DNA of 5,542 bases from Treponema sp. (lineage in GTDB: Bacteria > Spirochaetota > Spirochaetia > Treponematales > Treponemataceae): NCBI GenBank assembly GCA_016296655.1, contig JAEDIW010000090.1, positions 1-5,542 on the forward strand, read 5' to 3'. The position numbers and the translations under genes were made by a program. The notes below the pieces were generated by a model. That model was not told where the DNA came from, made no database searches, and saw only the letters and a list, made by a program, of their open reading frames with translations. Below, in pieces: positions 1 through 5,542 of the stretch. Each line of letters starts with the position of its first letter. Positions within the stretch are counted from its first letter, which is position 1.

Positions 1-811
1 AGCGGGGAAGAAGTGTTGCAAGAATTGCTGTAATAAGACCTACTACAAGCCCCTTGATTTTATTCGCGGCGGAATAATAACCTACAGCACTGTCAGTCAG
101 CATAAAGCCAAGCATCACAGAATCCAAGGCAGTGTGTACTTTTGATGCGACAGACATTCCAAAAAATGTGAATATAGGTTTTAAGTGCCGTTTAATTTCT
201 ATTGCTGTCTTTTCAAAAAAGTTTACAAACTTTCGTGCATAGAAAATATTGCATATATTTGAGCCTACGCTTGAAAACACTCCCATAAAAGCATATGCGA
301 CATAGTCATCTGGAGTTCGTACAAAAACAAAAAGAAGCACCAGACTTATGACCTGGAAGATAACAGAGCGTATCGTTACATATTTATATTCTTCTTGTAC
401 ATTGAAAATCCAGTCTACTCCGATTGTTGTAAAAAGGATTTTTGTGGCACAAACGATTAAAAGTACACGGTATTCAGAAAACTTATTTACAAAGACAAGG
501 GCAAAAAAAAGCAGAATATAGGAAACGACCGTTGAAATAAGATTTATTGTAAGAATTTCGCGGAAAATTTTGTTAAGAGCGTGCTTGTCGTCCCGAACCC
601 TTACAGCTTCCCTTGCTGCATAGCTGAAAATTCCAAGGCTTGCTGCAAGCGTAAAATATTCAATTACGGAATTTGCAAAATTGACCTTTCCAATACCGGC
701 AGGAAGAAGAATCCTGGAAGCATATGGAAAAGATATGAGCGGAAAAGCAAGGTTCATAAGGGCTTTTATAAAACTGTAGATCGCATTCTTTTTTAGAGAT
801 TTTTGTACCAT
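1..811 (-). CDS. Wzx-type oligosaccharide flippase, N-terminal part (runs off the window edge)
   Basis: The ATG is at 811-809 and the frame stays open for 270 codons to the window edge; only the N-terminal part is present (family proteins are about 470-500 residues). By family knowledge it is an inner-membrane flippase that moves undecaprenyl-linked repeat units to the outer face. The sequence shows a basic N-terminus (MVQKSLKKNAIYSF), a helix with the conserved FPYASRILLPAGIGKVNFANS region (about 28-48), a helix with SLGIFSYAAREAVR (58-71), hydrophobic spans near 87-109, 115-131, 147-164 and 170-191, the G-x-DW motif (131-134), then RHLKPIFTFFGMS (208-220) and DSVMLGFMLTDSAVGYYSAANKI (230-252). 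These match the polysaccharide-biosynthesis (RfbX/Wzx, MOP superfamily) pattern. The only upstream in-frame ATG runs into a stop two codons later, so this start is firm. No Shine-Dalgarno lies at normal distance; the nearest GGAG (829-832) is 17 bases away. The position downstream of three glycosyltransferases fits the role. Confidence 0.9.
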   Translation of the reverse strand, partial: MVQKSLKKNAIYSFIKALMNLAFPLISFPYASRILLPAGIGKVNFANSVIEYFTLAASLGIFSYAAREAVRVRDDKHALNKIFREILTINLISTVVSYILLFFALVFVNKFSEYRVLLIVCATKILFTTIGVDWIFNVQEEYKYVTIRSVIFQVISLVLLFVFVRTPDDYVAYAFMGVFSSVGSNICNIFYARKFVNFFEKTAIEIKRHLKPIFTFFGMSVASKVHTALDSVMLGFMLTDSAVGYYSAANKIKGLVVGLITAILATLLPR

Positions 812-845
812 TTTTTTATATTATTTTACTCCATTTTTTTTCATA

Positions 846-872
846 TTTCTATTGCTTCTTTTTTTTTGTCAA
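846..872 (-). promoter_or_regulatory. Candidate promoter for the flippase gene
   Basis: A perfect minus-strand TTGACA lies at 872-867. The best -10 candidate at usable distance is TAGAAA (851-846), four of six matches with a short 15-base spacer. The spacer begins with a run of A that makes nine in total with the last base of the -35 box. Transcription from here would start some 25-30 bases before the flippase ATG. The -35 is convincing in isolation, but the -10 is weak and the region is AT-rich, so this is tentative. Confidence 0.3.
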
Positions 873-898
873 GCAAAACTGAAAATTTTAAAAGAAGC
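854..898. repeat. 9-bp inverted repeat between the nuclease and flippase genes
   Basis: The arm at 854-862 (GCTTCTTTT on the plus strand) is the exact reverse complement of 890-898, which begins at the last base of the nuclease stop codon. The 27-base interior holds a second small hairpin (864-868 with 874-878). In the minus-strand transcript the stem lies just after the nuclease stop, but no U-run follows it, so it does not look like a standard intrinsic terminator. It overlaps the candidate flippase promoter. It could be an RNA structure or simply chance in T/A-rich DNA. Confidence 0.4.
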
Positions 899-2487
899 TA
901 TTCTTCCACAATTTTCCATTTAACAAGGTTTCTTTCCTTTGTGGAAAAACTTGCGCCGATTTTTATAATCCGTTTTCCGCTTGACTTGTACGGCCCGGCG
1001 TATTTTGCCTCTTCAATCTGATTCAATGCCTCGTCTGCGCCCTTGTCCCGCTTGAATTCAAAGATGAATACATTGTTTCCGTTCAAAAGCACGCAGTCAG
1101 CCCTGCCGAACGAGGATGTCTCCTCAACAGTTGACCACTGGCCCAGCAGCGTGAACACAAGGTAGAACACATTCTGGAAATTCTGCTCTATGACACTGTC
1201 CTGTTTTTCCTTCCTTGCGGTTGTGTAGGGAAGAGTCGCAAAAAGAGACTTGAACCTTGCCATTACGCTTTCTGCGTCGCCTTTTTTTATGTCGCGGGCA
1301 AAGGAGACAACATCAAGCCCTGTGGAGCGGTTGTTGTTTAGGATTGCCGGAGCAAGAGAGTTTATGAACGCGTACTTCACCTCGTTGTTCGGGTATTTTA
1401 AAAGATAAACACCGAATTCCCTGTCGTAGCCCTTTATTGTAAGGTAGCCGGTCTGATAGAAAAGCGGAACCGGGTTAGGGTTGTCGCTCCTGTAGTCCTG
1501 TAGCTCCTGCGCGGTGGCCTCCACGCCGTTTGAAAGATCCATGTAGTTCATCGTGCTTTCCTGAAGTTTTTTTATAAGGAAAGTCGGTGTTCCTGTTGCA
1601 AACCAGTAAAACGAGAAGTCCTGTTTTTTCAGCGCATTCAGAAGGCTGAAAGGATTGTAGACACCTTCGCTGTTTTCATAGAAATGGTAGCCGTCATACA
1701 TCTTTTCAAGCTGAGCTATGCAGTCTTCTTTTGAAAGCTTGTTCTGTATCGCAAAGCCTTTGACTTCTTGCCCGAGATTTTCGAGCATCTCTTTTTCTGT
1801 GATTCCGCAGGCTGTTGCATACTGGCTGGAAAGAGAGATGTCTTCCAGCTGGTTAAGGTCGCTGAATATGCTCACCTTGCTGAATTTTGTAACACCTGTT
1901 AAAAACACGAATTTCAGGTCTTCGTCCAATGCTTTGAGAGTGACATACAGACCACGCAAGATTTCCCTGTTCTCGTTTACAAGACTTTCGTTGCTCTGGG
2001 CGTCAAGAAGAGGCTTGTCGTATTCGTCTATAAGAACTGCCGCCTGAAGACCTGTTTTTTTCCGCGCGGTCTGCACAATGTTTATGAAGCGTCCGGCAAA
2101 ACGGCTTTCAATTTCTGTAATGCTGTATTCTTCCTCATATTTTTTAAGCTGCAGGTTTATGCAGTCCTCAAGTGTTCCTTTGGAAGAAAAATTGTCCTGC
2201 GCAAAATTCAGATAAATGACTGGATAAGCTTTCCACGCGTCCGGATTTTCCTTTTCGAGCTGCTCAATCTTCAGTCCATTAAAAAGTTCCTTCTTGCCCT
2301 CAAAATATGCCTTTAAGGTTGAAAGAAAAAGACTTTTCCCAAAGCGGCGCGGTCGGCTAAGAAAGTAAACCTTTCCTGAATGCACAAGATTGTACACAAA
2401 TTCCGTCTTGTCTATGTAAATGTAATTGTTTTTTCGTAAGTCTTCAAAACTCTGGATGCCAATAGGCAGTTTTCTGATATTTTGCAT
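898..2487 (-). CDS. AAA-like ATPase with C-terminal PD-(D/E)XK nuclease domain (DUF1703-type)
   Basis: This 529-residue protein has the full layout of the AAA-ATPase-like plus PDDEXK_9 family, whose members are usually a little over 500 residues. The opening PIGIQSFEDLRKNNYIYIDKT (8-28) is the family hallmark. A variant Walker A, RPRRFGKS (45-52), follows, then Walker B VLIDEYDKPL (151-160) and a sensor-like strand FVFLTGVTKFSKVSIFSDLN (193-212). The C-terminal nuclease core shows D464 and the E477-F-K479 pair after GRADCVLL, with a Q490 helix behind it. No signal peptide or membrane span is evident, so it is probably cytoplasmic. The family's biological role is not established; it is often present in many copies per genome, and nuclease, defence or selfish-element roles are inferences. 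All key residues are present, so it looks active. It is richer in G+C than the glycosyltransferases upstream and has no obvious role in glycan assembly, suggesting an insertion into the locus. No Shine-Dalgarno precedes the ATG. Confidence 0.93.
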   Translation of the reverse strand: MQNIRKLPIGIQSFEDLRKNNYIYIDKTEFVYNLVHSGKVYFLSRPRRFGKSLFLSTLKAYFEGKKELFNGLKIEQLEKENPDAWKAYPVIYLNFAQDNFSSKGTLEDCINLQLKKYEEEYSITEIESRFAGRFINIVQTARKKTGLQAAVLIDEYDKPLLDAQSNESLVNENREILRGLYVTLKALDEDLKFVFLTGVTKFSKVSIFSDLNQLEDISLSSQYATACGITEKEMLENLGQEVKGFAIQNKLSKEDCIAQLEKMYDGYHFYENSEGVYNPFSLLNALKKQDFSFYWFATGTPTFLIKKLQESTMNYMDLSNGVEATAQELQDYRSDNPNPVPLFYQTGYLTIKGYDREFGVYLLKYPNNEVKYAFINSLAPAILNNNRSTGLDVVSFARDIKKGDAESVMARFKSLFATLPYTTARKEKQDSVIEQNFQNVFYLVFTLLGQWSTVEETSSFGRADCVLLNGNNVFIFEFKRDKGADEALNQIEEAKYAGPYKSSGKRIIKIGASFSTKERNLVKWKIVEE

Positions 2488-2493
2488 GGAAAA

Positions 2494-2522
2494 ATAATAA
2501 CATAGAAAAGAGGAAAAATAAA
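2494..2522 (-). promoter_or_regulatory. Weak candidate promoter immediately before the nuclease-like gene
   Basis: TATTAT (2499-2494, five of six -10 matches) lies six bases before the ATG at 2487. TTTATT (2522-2517) lies 17 bases further upstream but matches the -35 consensus at only three positions. If used, transcription would start at or next to the ATG, giving a leaderless mRNA, which would fit the missing Shine-Dalgarno. The rest of the 90-base gap (2488-2577) shows no gene and no convincing terminator hairpin. AT-rich DNA makes chance matches easy. Confidence 0.2.
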
Positions 2523-2577
2523 CCGATGATTTTTTTAGTTATTTATTCCTAAAGATAAAGAGAGAACTTTGTGTATT

Positions 2578-3519
2578 TTAGTGTCTTATAATAAACTGCC
2601 AGTAATATAAATGCGGAAAATATCGCATGAATTTTTGCTTTATAGAAATGGGTTTTAGTTTTTTTGCAAAAATACAGAATGTTTTTTCCTGTTTTCTTTT
2701 CAAGGCTCTGCCTGCTATATCTAAACAGATTTTTTGATTATAATCTAACGCCGAAAGATTTCCATAACCATATTTCGATACAATAAATTCTTCTAGAGTT
2801 GCAATTTTTACTGAAAAATCTAATTGTTTTTCTTTATTTGCATTATTGGAAATTGAAGTTGATACAATTCTGTAAGCAGCAAGAGTTTTTGCAAAATACT
2901 TGCATTTTTTATGAAATGAAATTGAAAGCCATGTTGGTTGGTCAAATGTTACAAAACTGTTTTCAATCCAACTGTCTATATCACAATATGACAAAAAGTC
3001 TGATTTTCTAAATACAACAGAGCAAGCACCATAAATTCCATTGTTTCCTAAAAGTTTTTCGTACCATCGGTTTGTATTCCGTATATGCGTGTTTATGCAG
3101 GAGGGGGGGGTGATTATGTTGCCATTTTCATCAATGCTTATAATGTCTCCAGCAACTATTCCATAGTCGGAGTTACTTTCAAGAAAATCTATCTGTATTT
3201 GAAGCTTGTTTTCATCCAGCCAATAATCATCGCTTTCCAAAATTGCCAGATATTTTCCGTTTGACTGCTCTATAAGTTGTTTATAGCTTTTCAGCAATCC
3301 TTGATTCTCTTCTTCTGTAAAAATCTTGATTTTGTCAGAAAACTTTGTTGCATAATTTTGAGCGATAGTTAGTGTGCTGTCAGTTGAGCAATCGTCATGT
3401 ATCAAAAGTTCATAAGGATAATTTGTTTTTTGTGCAAGAACGGACTCTATTGCCTGTGAGATATACTTTTCATGATTGTATGCCGGCATTAATATTGTAA
3501 CAATTGGATTTTTATTCAT
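2578..3519 (-). CDS. Family 2 glycosyltransferase with an internal poly-C tract
   Basis: This 313-residue protein has a GT-A-fold GT2 domain and would transfer a sugar from a nucleotide-sugar to a growing glycan at the inner membrane face. Visible motifs are VTILMPAYNHEKYISQAIES (7-26), the nucleotide-binding DDCSTDST (42-49), and the metal/diphosphate-binding ESDDYW (95-100, the DXD-equivalent). A later FDQPTW (192-197) is a possible site for the acidic catalytic base. The tail from about 270 is basic and aromatic, with no clear transmembrane helix, so membrane contact may be peripheral. The ATG overlaps the stop of the upstream GT8 gene as ATGA, and AAGGA (3526-3530) sits six bases before it, so the start is secure and translation is probably coupled. 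Codons 137-139 (Thr-Pro-Pro) are encoded by A followed by eight C, in an otherwise AT-rich gene; the reading frame depends on the length of that run. Donor and acceptor cannot be told from sequence. Confidence 0.92.
   Translation of the reverse strand: MNKNPIVTILMPAYNHEKYISQAIESVLAQKTNYPYELLIHDDCSTDSTLTIAQNYATKFSDKIKIFTEEENQGLLKSYKQLIEQSNGKYLAILESDDYWLDENKLQIQIDFLESNSDYGIVAGDIISIDENGNIITPPSCINTHIRNTNRWYEKLLGNNGIYGACSVVFRKSDFLSYCDIDSWIENSFVTFDQPTWLSISFHKKCKYFAKTLAAYRIVSTSISNNANKEKQLDFSVKIATLEEFIVSKYGYGNLSALDYNQKICLDIAGRALKRKQEKTFCIFAKKLKPISIKQKFMRYFPHLYYWQFIIRH
3103..3110 (-). repeat. Poly-C (8) homopolymer tract inside the GT2 coding sequence
   Basis: There are eight consecutive G on the plus strand, so eight C in the coding strand, covering parts of codons 137-139. 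By hand translation, seven C gives a stop after Thr-Pro-Pro-Pro-Ala (about 141 residues) and nine C gives a stop after about 169 residues; only the length seen here (or a change by multiples of three) keeps the full enzyme. Such tracts are the usual substrate for slipped-strand mispairing and phase variation of surface-glycan genes. Confidence 0.85.
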
Positions 3520-4508
3520 TTTTTATCCTTGAAATATCTTTCATCAATTTGCTTTCTCAAACCAGAATAGCCTTTTGAATAGTCAAACTCTTCATACTTC
3601 TTTATTCCAAGTTTATGAAGAATTCTTTTAATACTCCATAAAAATCTTGTATTTCCTTTGTAGCGGTGAGTCAAACGGCATTTTTTTCCAAATAATTGCT
3701 TGTATAGTTTCAGCCAAATTGCAGTAAATGGGCAGCGCGACTCAAAAGTCCAAGGTTTTCTTCCAGAGCAAAAGTGGATTATAACTGGATTTTCAACAGC
3801 TTCTTTTATTTCATTATTAAATAAAGCGGGATAATTGTTTTCATTTTCATAGAGATGTTCATAAACATTGTATTTTATATGGCAAAATTTTACTGTTCCA
3901 TTAAGGATTTTATTCAGAGCATCCTGATCGTGCCATACGCAAATTTCTTTATTTTTAAAAACAAAATCAAGAGTTTTTTGCTGGATATTGTTTTTTCTCC
4001 AGTAATCAACATTTATCAAAAGAACTCCAGCTCCAAAATATCCGTTTTCCATAGGATATTTTAATCTTTGAAAAGATTCAGAATCGCGGGTTCTTTCATC
4101 ATGTGCGACTACAAGCGAACAGTCTTTTAAGTCAGTTTCGTAAAGAGGGCGCAAAGAATCGGTACAGATTATATCTCCGTCAAGATAAAGAATTTTATGG
4201 ACATTATTTGGCAAGAGGCTTGGAATAAAAAGCCTGATATAAGTAGCAAGAGAAACATGATTTTCCTTTTTTATTGTTGAAGAAAACTTATCAATTATTG
4301 AACTTGTTAAAATGCAAAATTGAATGTGGCTTTTTGATGAGTAGCTTAAAACTGTAGTTTTTAAAATTTCTTTGTTTGTTTCTGTTAATGACTGCGACAA
4401 AATATAAAAAGAAATTTCTTCGTCTTTGTTTGTAAGCAGGACTGTCATTATCGCGATTGCTGTTGTCTTTACATAATTGTCATCAGTTGCAAAGCATATA
4501 TTCATCAT
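3516..4508 (-). CDS. Family 8 glycosyltransferase (LgtC/RfaJ-like), enzyme B
   Basis: This is a 330-residue retaining glycosyltransferase of the GT8 family, cytoplasmic and expected to add a hexose (galactose or glucose type by family precedent) to a lipid-linked glycan. It opens with NICFATDDNY (3-12), the UDP-binding strand, then HVSLATYIRLFIPSLLP (84-100) and ILYLDGDIIC, holding the metal-binding DXD (D110, D112). GYFGAGVLLIN (156-166) is the sugar-pocket loop, HDQDALN (193-199) the catalytic-region motif, and HFCSGRKPW (245-253) supplies the second metal ligand and the KPW signature. The Asn usual in the F-N-x-G loop is Gly159 here, an odd substitution. The basic C-terminal tail (FGKKCRL onward) resembles that of its upstream paralogue. 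The start is a tandem ATGATG; a GGA (4517-4519) eight bases before the first ATG favours it, whereas LgtC-like numbering suits the second. It begins four bases after the stop of enzyme A and overlaps the GT2 start by four bases, so it is the middle gene of an operon. Confidence 0.93.
   Translation of the reverse strand: MMNICFATDDNYVKTTAIAIMTVLLTNKDEEISFYILSQSLTETNKEILKTTVLSYSSKSHIQFCILTSSIIDKFSSTIKKENHVSLATYIRLFIPSLLPNNVHKILYLDGDIICTDSLRPLYETDLKDCSLVVAHDERTRDSESFQRLKYPMENGYFGAGVLLINVDYWRKNNIQQKTLDFVFKNKEICVWHDQDALNKILNGTVKFCHIKYNVYEHLYENENNYPALFNNEIKEAVENPVIIHFCSGRKPWTFESRCPFTAIWLKLYKQLFGKKCRLTHRYKGNTRFLWSIKRILHKLGIKKYEEFDYSKGYSGLRKQIDERYFKDKK
3526..3530 (-). promoter_or_regulatory. Ribosome binding site of the GT2 gene
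   Basis: AAGGA on the minus strand, six bases before the ATG at 3519 and inside the end of the upstream GT8 gene. It is the best Shine-Dalgarno in the window and fixes the GT2 start at the ATGA overlap. Confidence 0.7.
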
Positions 4509-4512
4509 TTTT

Positions 4513-5463
4513 CTATTCCACTATGCTTTTTCTAAAATCTGCGTATTTTTTTATCTTGAGCGTATTCAAAATCAATTTTATGCACCATTTTATTCTTGCT
4601 GCGCCTTTGTTTTTGAATTGCAAGCGACAGTTTTTTCCGAATGTTTTTTTATAACTTTGCCGCCATAGTTTTTTAAAAGGTGAGTTACATTCAATATGCC
4701 AGGGTTTGTATGTTGCGCAATAATGAATCAAACATGGATGTCTAATTGCACAGTCAATCTTTGGATAATATTTTGAATCTATTTTTAGCTGTTTTTTGTC
4801 AAAAAGAAAGCCCTGGGTAAGATTGTACCTAAAGTCTGCAAAATCAACAGTTCCTGCAAGAGTTACGTTGAGCGCATCTTGGTCATGCCACAAGCACTTT
4901 TCTTTGTTGCTGACAATATAATTCAAAGTCTTGTTTTGAATATCATTTTTTCTCCAGTAATCAAGATTTACCAGAATTACACCAGAGTTGAAATACCCAC
5001 AGTCTTTTGGATATTCCAGCCGATTAAAACTCTCTTCATCATTGTTCCGTTCATCTCTTATTGCTGAACAAGATTTACTTGAAATATCCACATTGTAAAA
5101 ATCTAAAAGAGAAGATACACAAATAATGTCGCCGTCAAGATAGAGAATTTTGTTTATATTTTTTGGCAGGATTGACGGCAGTAAAATCCGTAAATATGCA
5201 GCTATAGAAACATGGTCGCCTTTTTTTATTGGACAGTCTTTTAGAATATCATCGTTTGCTGTGATAATTTCTATTTTTGCCTGATTTTTTCTCTGTTTTG
5301 AAAAAATTTCTATTGTTTCTATATTTTTTTGAGAAAATCCTGTTGTAACAATAAAAACTGCAAAAAAACTTTCTGCATTATGCCTTAAAATAGAGTCAAT
5401 TGCTGTCAATGTCGGAAAAACAAAACTATTATCAGAGCATAAAACAAGATTTACCGATTCCAT
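4513..5463 (-). CDS. Family 8 glycosyltransferase (LgtC/RfaJ-like), enzyme A
   Basis: This is a 316-residue GT8 retaining glycosyltransferase and the first gene of the three-gene operon. Motifs from the ATG at 5463: NLVLCSDNSF (5-14), HVSIAAYLRILLPSILP (84-100), ILYLDGDIIC with the DXD pair D110/D112, GYFNSGVILVN (156-166) with the usual Asn159, HDQDALN (193-199), and HYCATYKPW (247-255). A longer frame reaches a TTG at 5508, but I reject that start. The added 15 residues match nothing in the family, the TTG lies upstream of the -10 box of the likely promoter, and starting at 5463 puts the DXD at the same residue number as in enzyme B. A GGA (5469-5471) lies five bases before this ATG. The nucleotide-binding strand reads SDNSF where enzyme B has TDDNY, so base or donor contacts may differ. 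It is clearly a tandem paralogue of the next gene (about 60% identical over the central 94 residues by my hand alignment). The sugar and acceptor are unknown. Confidence 0.92.
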   Translation of the reverse strand: MESVNLVLCSDNSFVFPTLTAIDSILRHNAESFFAVFIVTTGFSQKNIETIEIFSKQRKNQAKIEIITANDDILKDCPIKKGDHVSIAAYLRILLPSILPKNINKILYLDGDIICVSSLLDFYNVDISSKSCSAIRDERNNDEESFNRLEYPKDCGYFNSGVILVNLDYWRKNDIQNKTLNYIVSNKEKCLWHDQDALNVTLAGTVDFADFRYNLTQGFLFDKKQLKIDSKYYPKIDCAIRHPCLIHYCATYKPWHIECNSPFKKLWRQSYKKTFGKNCRLQFKNKGAARIKWCIKLILNTLKIKKYADFRKSIVE

Positions 5464-5496
5464 AATTTTCCACAAAAGTACAGTTTTATGGAAAAT

Positions 5497-5525
5497 AATA
5501 TAACACAATTATAAGATATTGTCTA
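5497..5525 (-). promoter_or_regulatory. Sigma-70-type promoter of the glycosyltransferase operon
   Basis: The minus strand reads TAGACA (5525-5520, five of six matches to TTGACA), an exact 17-base spacer, then TATATT (5502-5497, five of six matches to TATAAT). Transcription would start near 5490, leaving a leader of about 27 bases before the ATG at 5463. A perfect TATAAT also occurs at 5513-5508, but no good -35 sits at the right distance from it. The placement explains why the TTG at 5508 cannot be the start. No operator or hairpin is evident in the leader. Confidence 0.6.
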
Positions 5526-5542
5526 ACAAATTTATGTTAGTT

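Noticed and set aside
581..1021. Small plus-strand open frames at 581-796 and 803-1021
   Set aside because: They lie antisense to the flippase and nuclease genes or across the AT-rich gap, have no recognisable domain, and the opposite frames carry clear family motifs.
1718..2047. Plus-strand open frame of 109 codons inside the nuclease gene
   Set aside because: It is a complement shadow of the well-supported nuclease coding sequence, with no domain and no ribosome binding site that I can see.
2521..2577. Possible terminator after the GT2 gene
   Set aside because: The only pairing is a 5-bp TTTAG/CTAAA stem with a 10-base loop and no G+C-rich stem or proper U-run on the minus strand.
812..2577. 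Target-site duplication or terminal inverted repeats flanking the nuclease gene
   Set aside because: The two flanks share only T-rich low-complexity stretches; no matching direct or inverted repeat of convincing length was found.
2799..5067. Several plus-strand frames of 62-70 codons opposite the glycosyltransferases
   Set aside because: All are antisense to genes with intact motifs; their compositions are what the reverse of AT-rich coding DNA gives.
5221..5227. T/A homopolymer runs of 6-7 in the GT8 genes as phase-variation tracts
   Set aside because: Runs of this length are expected by chance in such AT-rich coding DNA, unlike the eight-C tract in the GT2 gene.
5464..5508. Extension of GT8 enzyme A upstream to a TTG start at 5508
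   Set aside because: The extra 15 residues do not fit the family start, the TTG lies above the likely -10 box, and the ATG at 5463 places the motifs at the same numbers as in the paralogue.

Overview
This window is part of a surface-polysaccharide (capsule, O-antigen-like or exopolysaccharide) locus from an AT-rich bacterium. Every gene I can support lies on the minus strand. The best guess for the host is a host-associated spirochaete of the Treponema type. The grounds are the AT-rich, T-run-heavy DNA, the AAA-like ATPase/PD-(D/E)XK protein family that is abundant in gut and oral Treponema and in Bacteroidetes, and E. coli-like sigma-70 promoter elements together with a Shine-Dalgarno site, which argue against Bacteroidetes. 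This assignment is an inference; there is no marker gene here.

Reading the minus strand from its 5' side (high coordinates first): a sigma-70-type promoter (5497-5525) precedes a tight three-gene glycosyltransferase operon. It holds GT8 enzyme A (5463-4513), GT8 enzyme B (4508-3516, after a 4-base gap) and a GT2 enzyme (3519-2578, overlapping the stop of enzyme B as ATGA). The two GT8 genes are clear tandem paralogues. After a 90-base gap comes a 529-residue AAA-like ATPase with a C-terminal PD-(D/E)XK nuclease domain (2487-898). It is visibly richer in G+C than the glycosyltransferases and looks like cargo inserted in the locus. After a further 86 bases comes the first 270 codons of a Wzx-type flippase (811 to the window edge).

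The glycosyltransferases would add sugars to a lipid-linked repeat unit on the inner face of the cytoplasmic membrane, and the flippase would then move that unit outward. The nuclease-like protein has no evident role in that pathway.

The most notable signal is a run of eight C residues (coding strand) inside the AT-rich GT2 gene at 3103-3110. As sequenced the gene is intact, but gaining or losing one C would truncate it, at about residue 169 or 141 respectively. This is the layout of a phase-variable contingency gene and could switch a sugar branch of the surface glycan on and off. There is no tRNA, rRNA, CRISPR array or insertion sequence, and no gene-free stretch over 300 bases.
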